From positions 3,038,001-3,102,000 of the forward strand of contig NZ_CP059733.1 in assembly GCF_000948985.2 (NCBI RefSeq): a DNA stretch of 64,000 nucleotides, written 5' to 3'. Positions 7,806-16,188 of the stretch are shown here, piece after piece; positions within the stretch are counted from its first letter, which is position 1; every line of letters begins with the position of its first letter. A model generated the notes under the pieces. The model did no database searches. It saw only the letters and a program-made list of their open reading frames with translations, and was not told the origin of the DNA. This stretch comes from Thalassomonas viridans (GTDB taxonomy: Bacteria; Pseudomonadota; Gammaproteobacteria; Enterobacterales; Alteromonadaceae). Both the position numbers and the translations under genes were made by a program.

Positions 7806-8435
7806 TTAGCGATTAAGTGCGGCGTCAAAATTATCCAGCGCAACAACGTCACCGGCATTCAGGCTATTGACATGGATGTCGCCAATTCGAACCCTTACCA
7901 GCCTTAATGTGGCAAAGCCCACGGCAGCCGTCATTTTTCTTATCTGACGATTTTTTCCTTCACAGAGCGTGATAGAGATCCAGCTGGTAGGGCCATGTTT
8001 CGGATCGCGGATTTTACGGTCACGGGCGGGGAGTTCAGGCTCACCGTCCAGCTTGAAGACTTTACAGGGCAGGGTTAGATATTTGCTCCCGTTAATACCA
8101 ATCTCAACACCATTTTGCAGCTGTAATATTGCCTCTTCGGTGATCGCTCCATCAACTTGCACGTAGTACTCTTTTTCTATACCTTTGCTTCTGACCTTGT
8201 AGCTCATCATACCGTCGGTTGTCAGTAACAATAACCCTTCGGAGTCGTGATCTAACCGCCCAATCGCCATTGTTTTATCGGGAAAGTTAAATAGCTCGCC
8301 TAGCAGGCGTTTCTTCTTCCGTGATTCGGGTACGAACTGACTTAAAAAACCATATGGCTTAAATACTTTGAAGTGCTGGTGATTTTGGTTTGGCTCGGCA
8401 GGTTCTGTTAAACGGGGTTTGTTAGTGGTTGGCAT
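7806..8435 (-). CDS. rluE: 23S rRNA pseudouridine synthase, RluE-like
   Basis: The 209-residue protein is of the RsuA/RluE family without an S4 domain: an N-terminal FKPYGFLSQF, the catalytic motif GRLDHDSEGLLLLTTDG around residues 77-93 with the nucleophilic Asp, and the C-terminal [14 protein letters not shown]. RluE converts U2457 of 23S rRNA to pseudouridine. The absence of S4, the length and the order of motifs favour RluE over RluB/F. A fragment of a related gene lies at about 20760-20935. Confidence 0.87.
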   Translation of the reverse strand: MPTTNKPRLTEPAEPNQNHQHFKVFKPYGFLSQFVPESRKKKRLLGELFNFPDKTMAIGRLDHDSEGLLLLTTDGMMSYKVRSKGIEKEYYVQVDGAITEEAILQLQNGVEIGINGSKYLTLPCKVFKLDGEPELPARDRKIRDPKHGPTSWISITLCEGKNRQIRKMTAAVGFATLRLVRVRIGDIHVNSLNAGDVVALDNFDAALNR

Positions 8436-8611
8436 TAACTATGGTCTTGCTCGTAAAGTCTGAATAGTCTCGCATTATACGGTTAGTCTGGGTGAGATGC
8501 ACTGCATCTGCTAAGTGTTATGGACAAGTGAGACTGAGCACTGTTTTATATAAATAGCAAAACTTAAGGATGACCTGTTGCAGAAGCAGCAGGCCCCCCT
8601 TTGAAAAGCAG

Positions 8612-9688
8612 TTAACTGTCTGGCACGGTTCCAAAGACTTTATACATATTACTGATCCCCAAGTCTTTTTGTTTCAAATTCACAAAAAAATTCATGGTAG
8701 TAACCGCAAACGGAAGCTGCGCCACTCCAGAATCTGTGCCTGTAGGGGTTACCACAACAACCGGAGGGGTTTTATAAGGTTTAACCTTTTTTCCCTTCAT
8801 CGCTTTTAACAACATATCCGCTAAACGGGCGCCTTGCACGCTAGCAAGATAACCATGCTTATGACTGTCGAGGGTAGAACAATCCCCCAATGAATACAGA
8901 TTTTCAAAGCCCTTAACTCTCATATATTCGTCAACGGTAATAAAACCTCTACTATCAAGAGCCTTGGACAATTCTGCTCGCAAAAACTCGGTATTCGGGA
9001 CCATGCCAACACATTCATAAACAATGTCGGCCTTAATCGTCTCACCCGTGTTGGCACAGCGGTAACTACCTTCATGCTTTGAGAATTTTCGGTTGAGTTT
9101 TACCTTAACACCTTTAGCGGTTAACTGCTCCAATACTTTACGCTGTGCCTTAGGCTCTGAGTTATCTAGCAGTTTATCCTTAGTATGAACAAGCGTGATA
9201 TTTTTACCGGGAAAGGCACTGGCAATTTCGCCTGCAAACTCAACACCTACCACACCACCACCAATCATCAGCACTGACTGGGCTGATGAAAGGGACTCGT
9301 GGGCATCCAGCATTTCCTGGTTGCGCTCGGCATAGTCAAATTTTGAATTTGACTTGGCCTCCGGTAACGTAGGGTAACGGCTTCCTGATGCGATAATGGC
9401 TTGTTTAAAGTGGATAGTCTCACCAGATTCAAGCACCACCTGGCTGTCATTCATAGTACTTACGCTACCCTGAACAAAAGTGCCGTTAATAAAATCATCA
9501 TAAAGTTTGCGCGGCGTGTTCCCGTGCTTCTGGGGAGCGGTAACATTACGTAGTGTCGCGAAAGTTACTTCAAAATAATTTTTCCTGTCGATTAAAGTAA
9601 CATTAACTCCCTCTTTTGATAACTTCTGGGCGACACCTACACCAGCAAAACCTCCGCCAATAATCAGTACATCTGTGTGTTTGTTCAT
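8612..9688 (-). CDS. FAD-dependent pyridine nucleotide-disulphide oxidoreductase, AIF/FSP1-like
   Basis: The start at 9688 is used because GGAAAG lies before it and the product then begins directly with the FAD-binding fold. The 358-residue protein has a first dinucleotide motif GGGFAG (residues 11-16), a second one in VLMIGGGVVGVEFAGEI for NAD(P)H, and a closing FAD motif in LYSLGDCS. It is soluble with no cysteine pair at the active site, as in AIF/FSP1-type or NDH-2-like quinone reductases. It is divergent from a LysR gene, which probably controls it. Confidence 0.82.
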   Translation of the reverse strand: MNKHTDVLIIGGGFAGVGVAQKLSKEGVNVTLIDRKNYFEVTFATLRNVTAPQKHGNTPRKLYDDFINGTFVQGSVSTMNDSQVVLESGETIHFKQAIIASGSRYPTLPEAKSNSKFDYAERNQEMLDAHESLSSAQSVLMIGGGVVGVEFAGEIASAFPGKNITLVHTKDKLLDNSEPKAQRKVLEQLTAKGVKVKLNRKFSKHEGSYRCANTGETIKADIVYECVGMVPNTEFLRAELSKALDSRGFITVDEYMRVKGFENLYSLGDCSTLDSHKHGYLASVQGARLADMLLKAMKGKKVKPYKTPPVVVVTPTGTDSGVAQLPFAVTTMNFFVNLKQKDLGISNMYKVFGTVPDS

Positions 9689-9749
9689 AATTGTCACTTT
9701 CCGTCTAATAGCCATTCAATTACTTGGCTTCACTTAATCATGCGAAAAG

Positions 9750-9778
9750 AATATCATTAGGAATATTCAAATGATATT
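9750..9778. promoter_or_regulatory. Palindromic operator between oxidoreductase and LysR genes
   Basis: AATATCATT (9750-9758) and AATGATATT (9770-9778) are perfect inverted arms, with a second palindrome GAATATTC (9761-9768) between them. The site is in the 134-base divergent gap, a usual place for a LysR-type regulator binding site. Confidence 0.5.
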
Positions 9779-9822
9779 TCGAATATGCTACCTAGATGTT
9801 AGCTATTTTCTAAGGGGTTATG

Positions 9823-10698
9823 ATGACTTTGGATCAACTGAAATCGCTGCAAGCAATTGTTGAGGGAGGGTCTCTGCGGGCGGCAGCTGAAAATCTGCAT
9901 AGAACACAACCCACTATCAGCGTAGCGATAAAGAATCTGGAAAAAGAACTCGGCCTGAAACTCTTTGACCGGGCACAATATAGAAACAAACTAACACCGC
10001 AAGGAGAAGCGCTTTATAAGAAGGCAAAGTTAGTATTGGGACAGGTGCAGTCATTTGAAAATCTTGCGAAACAACTAACAACGGGGGAGGAATTAGAAGT
10101 GGGCATTGCATTTACATCCGCTATACCCGTTGCCCCCATACTTACTACCATCAGGCAGTGTAAGGTTGAATTTCCCCGAACCCGACTGGAAATATATTCG
10201 GAAAATGGTACGGGACCACTAGATTTACTCGATAACGGCCAAGCCTCTCTGCTCATTATTCCCTGGATTAAAAACTTCGAAACATTGGAATCGCTGCATT
10301 TCATGAATTTGCGGTTTATTTCTGTTATCTCCGCACAATCACCACTATTAAAAGAATATAAAGTAGTGCCCAAAGCTGTTATGAGAACTCATCCACAAGT
10401 GATTATTAGCGGTCGAAAATCTTCAACTAAAACCTATGGTGTCCTGGAAGGGGGAGATCAATGGCGAGTTAATGATTTTCAAACCAAGAAAGAGCTTATT
10501 GTTCAGGGAATGGGCTGGGGAAGCTTGCCGGAACATCTAATAAAAGAAGAGCTTGAACAAGGGATACTCGCTCCTCTTGAAGTAGAGGGCGGTATTGCCG
10601 TATCAGAGGTTGAGTTTCGAATCGCGAGGTTAGAATCTGAACCTGTTGGCCCTGTTGCGCAAAGGCTCTGGCAACTCTTTCAGGAGAGAGTGGAGTAA
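9823..10698 (+). CDS. LysR family transcriptional regulator
   Basis: Two adjacent ATGs exist (9820 and 9823); the second has the better distance to AAGGGG. The 291-residue protein has the N-terminal winged helix-turn-helix (LKSLQAIVEGGSLRAAAENL, then TQPTISVAIKNLEKELGLKLF) and a substrate-binding domain typical of LysR. It is expected to bind the palindromes in the gap to the divergent FAD oxidoreductase gene and regulate that gene and itself. The inducer is unknown. Confidence 0.88.
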   Translation: MTLDQLKSLQAIVEGGSLRAAAENLHRTQPTISVAIKNLEKELGLKLFDRAQYRNKLTPQGEALYKKAKLVLGQVQSFENLAKQLTTGEELEVGIAFTSAIPVAPILTTIRQCKVEFPRTRLEIYSENGTGPLDLLDNGQASLLIIPWIKNFETLESLHFMNLRFISVISAQSPLLKEYKVVPKAVMRTHPQVIISGRKSSTKTYGVLEGGDQWRVNDFQTKKELIVQGMGWGSLPEHLIKEELEQGILAPLEVEGGIAVSEVEFRIARLESEPVGPVAQRLWQLFQERVE

Positions 10699-10872
10699 AA
10701 CAACTCAAGCTGGGGATGAAAATCGCTGGGGGAGCTTTATATTTAGCATAGGGGAAAATGTAGTCTAGTCACCAAAGTAGACGTTTTCCTCTACCAAGGG
10801 TTATCAATACAAAAGCAGAACGCATACACTGTTGCTAGCGCTATCAGCAACAGAGACGAACATCCACAAACC

Positions 10873-11191
10873 CATAAACTGGCAATAAGATTAAACTTCA
10901 TGATTTATGTTTTTTTATACAGTTTTATTGGTTTACTGTAAAAATCAAGCTCGCTTTTTCTAAAAGCTTTCTCGTTTTTCTCTTGTGGTCTTTGAAAATA
11001 TCTAAATATTCAATTGGTTGACTTTTTTCTTTGGAAATATGAGGAAGAAGGGGCGGAGATATGGGAGTGCTCGTTTCCCTTAAGATATAAAGTAGGAGAT
11101 TAGCCTAATGTATTGTAATATAATGGATTATAGTTGTTTTTATTATGTGGTACAATGTGTAAAACGCGCATGCCGCATATACAAATGTTAG
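10873..11191 (+). repeat. attI-like 319-bp repeat, copy 2, at head of cassette array 2
   Basis: This is the second copy of the segment at 4476-4794, with scattered substitutions but no large rearrangement. It again ends at ACAAATGTTAG, and a different first cassette gene follows 33 bases later. It is AT-rich and includes promoter-like hexamers (a TTGACT near 11020 and TATAAT near 11118), so it may supply the array promoter. No integrase gene adjoins it; the LysR gene is upstream. Confidence 0.55.
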
Positions 11192-11223
11192 GCTCTTCAG
11201 CAAAGAATCAATAAGGAAATAAA

Positions 11224-12093
11224 ATGAGTGAAACAAAAAGTAAAGAAAACTCTTTGGATGAAGCAATAAATGCGTGTGAATCGAATATAAAAGCCCATCG
11301 AAAGGCATCAATGATGGCTATATTCTGCGCGATTTTTCTTCTTGCGGGCCTATTTTTATTTACAGCACAGTATGCAATTTTGACTTCGGGAACCTCGGAC
11401 TCTGAAAGGTTGGCTTTATTGAATGATGTTGAGGAAAAAGAGCTCCGGATTACACGACTCACTGAGGAGAGATACACGGATTTTTCACTTGAACGCAGAC
11501 AAGATGAACTAAGAGTAGTGATTAGCGGTTTGGATGAAAAGCCTGATGATGCAAAATTAATACAAAGTAAAACGAACCTTGAGGAAGAGATAAGTGGCAT
11601 CATCAAAAAATATGATGAAAGGCTTATATCATACCAGTCTGATTTAGAAGATGCTCAAATGCGACTAGATGAATATATTCCTAAACCAATACTGCCCAAT
11701 GAAATAATGCTTGTTTTAGTTTCACTTACAGTAATAGTGATAAGTGTATTTGCTGCGCTCTATAGAGGCCATTTAAATGAAACAACAAAAAATGAGCACT
11801 ACTTGCTTGGCTTTTATAGGGTTCGTATTGCAGCTAACAATGCTAAGTTAGAAGGATTTCAAGACGATGTTCGCACATTATTGGTAAATGGAGCATTTTC
11901 CATACCTAGTGAAAAACGATCCATAGCAAAAGATAAAGTCGATTCGCCGTTACCCGGACATCCTACATCAGAAATTGCGACAAAGGTCGTGAATATTCTT
12001 TTGGAGAAATCAGGCCGGATTATAAAAAAGAGCTCTGATGAAAAAAAGCCTAACAAATCAATCCAGCTGACCGCTGAAGCGTCAGCTGATTGA
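11224..12093 (+). CDS. Cassette gene, membrane protein with coiled coil
   Basis: The 289-residue protein has two predicted membrane segments (about residues 31-52, MAIFCAIFLLAGLFLF, and about 160-178, IMLVLVSLTVIVISVFAAL) around a charged coiled-coil loop, then a cytoplasmic tail. I do not recognise a family. The tail NKSIQLTAEASAD is encoded by the attC itself, a known effect when a cassette gene reads into its recombination site. First gene of array 2, low GC compared with the housekeeping genes nearby. Confidence 0.7.
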   Translation: MSETKSKENSLDEAINACESNIKAHRKASMMAIFCAIFLLAGLFLFTAQYAILTSGTSDSERLALLNDVEEKELRITRLTEERYTDFSLERRQDELRVVISGLDEKPDDAKLIQSKTNLEEEISGIIKKYDERLISYQSDLEDAQMRLDEYIPKPILPNEIMLVLVSLTVIVISVFAALYRGHLNETTKNEHYLLGFYRVRIAANNAKLEGFQDDVRTLLVNGAFSIPSEKRSIAKDKVDSPLPGHPTSEIATKVVNILLEKSGRIIKKSSDEKKPNKSIQLTAEASAD

Positions 12094-12105
12094 AGCGTTA
12101 AATGT
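12049..12105 (+). other. attC site 1 (array 2)
   Basis: CCTAACAAATCAATCC and GATTGAAGCGTTAAATG are the paired ends, with CAGCTGACCGCTGAAGCGTCAGCTG as the palindromic middle. The short length (about 57 bases) is typical. Confidence 0.8.
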
Positions 12106-12106
12106 C

Positions 12107-12415
12107 ATGAATAACATCACAACTGGTACCATTGAACACTTAATTGAGCTTGGAAAAGCAAGAGAAGTGGGTAAGCTTAACTCAGAAGAGCGTATCGAGC
12201 TTTTTGATTCTATCGATTCACTGGATGCAATTGAACTGGCCGAACTATATGCACTTATAGAAGTAGGTAAAACTGGTGATATGGCAACGTTTGTGTACCT
12301 GGTAAGTAAAGCAAAAGAAATTGGCTTTTCTCTCGTTGAGGTTATTTTTGAATATAATGACCTTGGTAGCTCTTTATCAAAAGGTTACGGTGTATATTGT
12401 GCCAAAAACATTTAA
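12107..12415 (+). CDS. Cassette gene, DUF3775-like small protein
   Basis: The 102-residue product has AIELAELYALIEVGKTGDMATFVYLVSKAKEIG, which resembles the DUF3775 domain; the match is from memory of the motif and is tentative. No signal peptide or membrane segment. It begins just after attC 1 (ATG in the AATGTCATG following the core) and its stop overlaps attC 2, so the cassette is almost only this gene. Function unknown. Confidence 0.65.
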   Translation: MNNITTGTIEHLIELGKAREVGKLNSEERIELFDSIDSLDAIELAELYALIEVGKTGDMATFVYLVSKAKEIGFSLVEVIFEYNDLGSSLSKGYGVYCAKNI

Positions 12416-12474
12416 CAAAACCATCAATTTGACCGCCCTGCGCTTCTGGCAGCAAATTATGGCGGCGTTAGCTC
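12410..12474 (+). other. attC site 2 (array 2)
   Basis: TTTAACAAAACCATC on the left and GGCGGCGTTAGC on the right, with GACCGCCCTGCGC and GGCAGCAAATTATGGCGGC able to pair. A decayed relative of this site, sharing GGCAGCAAATTATGGCGG, lies at 33970-34040. Confidence 0.78.
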
Positions 12475-12493
12475 ACTTAATAGGAATCGCAGT

Positions 12494-13708
12494 ATGTCCG
12501 TAGATTGGGCAAATAGACAAAGAGATACAAATAAATTAGTACGTATAATTGCAGAGTATGTCTTCTCACAAGATAACATTTCAGCAGCGCAGCTTTATGG
12601 CTTATCGAAATTATCCTGGATAACCGATAGCTATGAAGGTGAAAGCGCTAGCTATATATCAAGTACTAAAATTCCTGCTTTGGCTGCAATTTTTAATCGA
12701 AACTATGACAATTTGAACATACAAGAAGTTGCTGAGGATGTTGCAAAAATAATGCAAAACCCCAATGTCACTGAATGGGTTTTGAAACACACAGGCTTTA
12801 CTAATTTTTATAAAGCATATCGTAATAGTGTTTACGATTGGGTAGAAGATAATCTTCAAGTTCTATTGCCTATGTACAAGCGTGCTTTCTTAGCAGAAAG
12901 CTCAGAAGACCGTAAAAATCTTTTCATCGAGATAGCTAGCACATCAGGAATCCCAAAGGCTAATCATCCAAATCAATTGATGAAGCCTGAGTACTTCTTA
13001 ACGCCCACATTCTTTATGCTTGATGCAGAGATTAAGTTTCCACTTATAAATGGAAATGAATGGGTCAAAAATCTATTAAAAAAACTAGAAGTTCAAGGTC
13101 GAAGCTTACCTGAGCAACATGATGCTATGGTTGAACTTTACGGTGTAGGTGGAATTGTTGACGCTGCAGACTTAGATCAAGTAGGACGGGATATTCCTGA
13201 CTTCATAAGCTCACCCGGGAAGAGTGCAAAAAAGAAACTTCTAGAGGGGAAGGACACTAAAAGCACTTCTGCACTCCCATTAAAGGATGAAAATGATGTG
13301 GAAGCCATTAAGAATTCAGGAACAATTAAGCAAAGAAGAATCCATAACCAGTTAACAAATAAATTGTTAGATAGCCTTTCTAGCTTTACCCTCCTCGAAG
13401 GGTGTGACGATTCCTGTATGTTTGATGTACTTGTTAAGAATTATGATAGTGAAAAAAATGATCTAATAATCGAAGTGAAAAGTTCTATAGAAAAATCAAA
13501 CATACGAATGGCTATCGGTCAGTTATATGATTATTGGTATGAGCTAAAAGATGATGAAGAGCCACATATATCAATTTTGTTACCAGAGAGACCAGATGAT
13601 AAAGCTATACAGTTTTTGAACTGGATGGACATTGGTATGCTGTGGTATGAGGGTGGCGACCTACACACATCATCAGATTGGCTTGAGCACCTAGCCACCG
13701 TAAGCTAA
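12494..13708 (+). CDS. Cassette gene with C-terminal PD-(D/E)XK nuclease-like domain
   Basis: The 404-residue protein has an unknown helical N-terminal part and a C-terminal region with the PD-(D/E)XK layout: D311 in CMFDVLV, E327 and K329 in LIIEVKSS, and Q343 in AIGQLYDYWYEL. That order (D, E-x-K, then Q in a helix) is known in restriction and Holliday-junction type endonucleases. A role in anti-phage defence is plausible because cassette arrays often carry defence genes, but the N-terminal part gives no clue about targeting. It lies between two attC sites in array 2. Confidence 0.7.
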   Translation: MSVDWANRQRDTNKLVRIIAEYVFSQDNISAAQLYGLSKLSWITDSYEGESASYISSTKIPALAAIFNRNYDNLNIQEVAEDVAKIMQNPNVTEWVLKHTGFTNFYKAYRNSVYDWVEDNLQVLLPMYKRAFLAESSEDRKNLFIEIASTSGIPKANHPNQLMKPEYFLTPTFFMLDAEIKFPLINGNEWVKNLLKKLEVQGRSLPEQHDAMVELYGVGGIVDAADLDQVGRDIPDFISSPGKSAKKKLLEGKDTKSTSALPLKDENDVEAIKNSGTIKQRRIHNQLTNKLLDSLSSFTLLEGCDDSCMFDVLVKNYDSEKNDLIIEVKSSIEKSNIRMAIGQLYDYWYELKDDEEPHISILLPERPDDKAIQFLNWMDIGMLWYEGGDLHTSSDWLEHLATVS

Positions 13709-13757
13709 CAAGCCCATCCAAGTCACCGCTTTCGGCGGCGCTTGATGGGGGCGTTAT
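13703..13757 (+). other. attC site 3 (array 2)
   Basis: GCTAACAAGCCCATCCAAG and CTTGATGGGGGCGTTATAA are well paired ends around CACCGCTTTCGGCGGCG. This is the most regular attC of the window and a good reference for the others. Confidence 0.88.
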
Positions 13758-13774
13758 AAATTAATGAGGTTCAG

Positions 13775-14326
13775 ATGGAAGCTGTAACAGATACGGATAT
13801 ATCGATATATAAAGAATTACTTCCAATAATAGCTAGTACCATAACTGCTGTTGCGACTTTAATTGGTGTTTTCATTGCTAGTTACTTTAATCAAAAAAAC
13901 AATAAAGTAGTTTTGGAAAGCAATCTCAAACAAGAAAAAATAAAGATTAAACTAAGTAAAATTGAAGAAATATATGAACATTTCCACAACTGGGAAACTT
14001 CAATAACAAAAACTCAAATGGTACATTACGCATACTACTCAGGTGTGTTAAATGAAAAACAATTTTATGAATCACTTGATAAAGATAATGAAAAAGAAGT
14101 TGGTTATAGTTATAGGAAAATTCAATCACTGAGCGACATATATTTCCCCGAAGCAAGTTTAGCTTTTAAAAATGTTTTAACAGCTCGTGACGAGTTGGCC
14201 AAATGCTTTTTCTGCAAGCAGCAAACCAAAAAAGCAGCTGACAATCTAAATAAATACCATAAAGCATTTGAAACAGAAGCCAATAAATTCAAAGAGGTTT
14301 TAGCTTTGTTAGCAAAACATTTATAA
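13775..14326 (+). CDS. Cassette gene, membrane-anchored helical protein
   Basis: The 183-residue protein has one N-terminal membrane segment (about residues 13-35, LLPIIASTITAVATLIGVFIASYF) followed by a long charged helical region (KQEKIKIKLSKIEEIYEHF and further). This is a common architecture for small anchored proteins of defence and cassette regions, but no family is recognised. It starts 18 bases after attC 3 and ends in attC 4. Confidence 0.72.
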   Translation: MEAVTDTDISIYKELLPIIASTITAVATLIGVFIASYFNQKNNKVVLESNLKQEKIKIKLSKIEEIYEHFHNWETSITKTQMVHYAYYSGVLNEKQFYESLDKDNEKEVGYSYRKIQSLSDIYFPEASLAFKNVLTARDELAKCFFCKQQTKKAADNLNKYHKAFETEANKFKEVLALLAKHL

Positions 14327-14434
14327 CAAGCGCAAGCACAACAGGACTGCCAACTGCTTGCGCCTTTTGCATGCCTTCGGCATTTTAATGCAAAAGCCAC
14401 AATCAATTGTCAGTCCGTGTTGCGGGCGTTAGCT
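14322..14434 (+). other. attC site 4 (array 2)
   Basis: TATAACAAGCGCAAGC opens and GTTGCGGGCGTTAGC closes the site. GGACTGCCAA pairs with TTGTCAGTCC, and a second inner hairpin GCTTTTGCAT/ATGCAAAAGC variant lies inside, making this a long (about 113-base) attC. Confidence 0.78.
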
Positions 14435-14442
14435 TAAAGAGG

Positions 14443-15018
14443 ATGTACGTGCTTAATAAAAAATTCTGGCAATATTACAAAACGTTTGAAGATGATATAA
14501 ATCGATTATCGCGATATGTGGAAATCACAGAAGATAACTTTTCAGTATATTCTGTAGAGCTCACTAGACTTTTTTTGTCTATTTGCTCTGAAGTTGACGT
14601 TGTTTTAAAAGAAAAGTGTAAATTGATTTTAAATAAAAAAGTTTCAAAAATGCCTGATTATCTTAAAATACTCCATAATTCTGACTCTATTCGCGCTGAT
14701 CAAAATGTTGTTAGTGGCCGTTTTGGATTAAATTTTCTTCCATGGAAATCGGCCACTACATGTGAGTCACCAAAGTGGTGGAAAGACCATAATAAAGTTA
14801 AGCACGATAGGAGTGAATATTATACTAAGGCCAATTTGGGAAATGTATTAGAAGCTCTCGCAGGGTTATACGTTGCCAATCTACACTTAAATCACTTGCA
14901 AATAGCCTCAATTTCTCCGCCAGATTATAAACCCTTTTTTGAAGATACAGTTACAGGCTTGGTAAGTACAGATGACCTATTCCAATTAGACTGTTTGTTT
15001 TATTATATAAGTGAGTAA
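14443..15018 (+). CDS. Cassette gene, hypothetical protein
   Basis: The start at 14443 is chosen because AAAGAGG precedes it and the upstream in-frame start lies inside attC 4. The 191-residue product is soluble; motifs such as FLPWKSATTCESPKWWKDHNKVKHDR recall HEPN-like or abortive-infection-type helical proteins, where an RxxxxH-like or KHxR segment occurs, but this is weak. Function unknown. Low GC, like the other cassette genes. Confidence 0.7.
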   Translation: MYVLNKKFWQYYKTFEDDINRLSRYVEITEDNFSVYSVELTRLFLSICSEVDVVLKEKCKLILNKKVSKMPDYLKILHNSDSIRADQNVVSGRFGLNFLPWKSATTCESPKWWKDHNKVKHDRSEYYTKANLGNVLEALAGLYVANLHLNHLQIASISPPDYKPFFEDTVTGLVSTDDLFQLDCLFYYISE

Positions 15019-15020
15019 AA

Positions 15021-15110
15021 TGCTAACAAATCAATCAATTTCGCGCCTTCTGTGCCAGACAGTCAAAAGCGTGGCTTCGCCATTGGCTGCCGGTTATTGA
15101 GACGTTACCT
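15021..15110 (+). other. attC site 5 (array 2)
   Basis: TGCTAACAAATCAATC opens and TATTGAGACGTTACC closes the site. AGACAGTCAAAAGCG and the following CGTGGCTTCGCCATTGGCTG can form the internal stem; ACGTTAC replaces the usual GCGTTAR core. Confidence 0.7.
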
Positions 15111-15126
15111 GTATTGAGTATATCTA

Positions 15127-15750
15127 TTGAGTGAAGTCGAGTTTATCATCTACAAATTACTAGCCCGTGAAGTTGAATTACCAGAATTTGAACAGTGGGT
15201 GTATTCAGAAGCATGTCTTGAGAATATGCTCAGCGCTGATGAATATCTTGATCTGATATCACTTAACTATAAAACTCCATCCTCACTTTATGAGGCAGAA
15301 AAGATACTTAAGCCGCACATTTCAATAAGTAAATATTTTGAGTGGTTCATTAGTCGAGTACTGCACAAAATTATTGAAAGACCAAATGACGTATATAAAT
15401 ATATAGAGCAATGTTACGATTTATATTGTGATGGTTTTGGATTTTTAGATAATTTAGGGATGGGGTACGGGCTTCATATCCCATGCTTACCCGATAAATA
15501 TAAAGTGAATAGCTGGGACGAATTATCTATACCTGAACAAGAAAAACTTATTGATAGTTTTTATCCTGCGGTACTTGAAGAAGCACAGAAAGTTTTAAGC
15601 TGGTTAAATACTGGAAAAATTCAAATCACTGGCCATGATGGTGGTTATCAAGGTATTGAGTATGAAGATCATCGCTCAATAGAAGAAAAAGAACCTACTG
15701 GTTACCATATATCTAAAAAGCGAAAAAAATGGTGGAAGTTTTGGTCATAA
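15127..15750 (+). CDS. Cassette gene, hypothetical protein with TTG start
   Basis: The 207-residue protein starts at a TTG at 15127, soon after attC 5, with no strong ribosome site; a GTG nearby is out of frame, so TTG is the best available choice. It is acidic with aromatic-rich stretches (YIEQCYDLYCDGFGFLDNLG) and a basic, Trp-rich C-terminus (KKRKKWWKFWS). No family is recognised and no signal or membrane segment is clear. Confidence 0.62.
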   Translation: MSEVEFIIYKLLAREVELPEFEQWVYSEACLENMLSADEYLDLISLNYKTPSSLYEAEKILKPHISISKYFEWFISRVLHKIIERPNDVYKYIEQCYDLYCDGFGFLDNLGMGYGLHIPCLPDKYKVNSWDELSIPEQEKLIDSFYPAVLEEAQKVLSWLNTGKIQITGHDGGYQGIEYEDHRSIEEKEPTGYHISKKRKKWWKFWS

Positions 15751-15752
15751 AT

Positions 15753-15804
15753 ACAGGTAACAAGTACATAAATCGTGATTCCGTAAGTTATGCAGGCGTT
15801 AGAT
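15753..15804 (+). other. attC site 6 (array 2)
   Basis: ACAGGTAACAAGTAC opens and GCAGGCGTTAGATG closes a short site; the middle (CATAAATCGTGATTCCGTAAGTTATG) has CATAA/TTATG arms. Confidence 0.65.
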
Positions 15805-15813
15805 GAACTAATC

Positions 15814-16083
15814 ATGAAAATACTAATTATTACTATATCTCTTTTATTAACTATTGGAGTTGTTAAAGCTGGACAAGTAGATTTTGAAAATATGAAACCA
15901 ACCCCAGAGATGGTAGAGGAAGCAAAGAATAACCCAGGTGGTTGGGTTTATGTTATTGAGGGGAATTATGGTCCAAACGACGAAGTTCCCCCTCAAGCAA
16001 TAGCGGGTGCATGGCAAGTCGATAATAACGGGGAAATCATGAAAGGTAGTTTCCGTGTCAACCCTAATTACATAAAGAAATAG
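15814..16083 (+). CDS. Cassette gene, small secreted protein
   Basis: The start at 15814 gives a product of 89 residues with a signal peptide (MKILIITISLLLTIGVVKAG, cleavage near KAG); the earlier in-frame start overlaps the attC. The mature part is short and polar, with GGWVYVIEGNYGPNDEVPPQAIAGAWQVD. It probably acts in the periplasm. No family is recognised. Confidence 0.7.
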   Translation: MKILIITISLLLTIGVVKAGQVDFENMKPTPEMVEEAKNNPGGWVYVIEGNYGPNDEVPPQAIAGAWQVDNNGEIMKGSFRVNPNYIKK

Positions 16084-16100
16084 TTATTAAACAACAATTA

Positions 16101-16164
16101 TCTAACAAGTTAAACCAGCGGAACAGCCAAGCCGCTTCGCTTGCCCCTGCTGGCAGCGTTAGAA
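16101..16164 (+). other. attC site 7 (array 2)
   Basis: TCTAACAAGTTAAACCAGC opens and GCTGGCAGCGTTAGAAG closes the site, with GGAACAGCCAAGCCGCTTCGCTTG in the middle. This is the last clear attC of array 2. Confidence 0.8.
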
Positions 16165-16188
16165 GGAAATGGAAGATAAGGAATAAAT

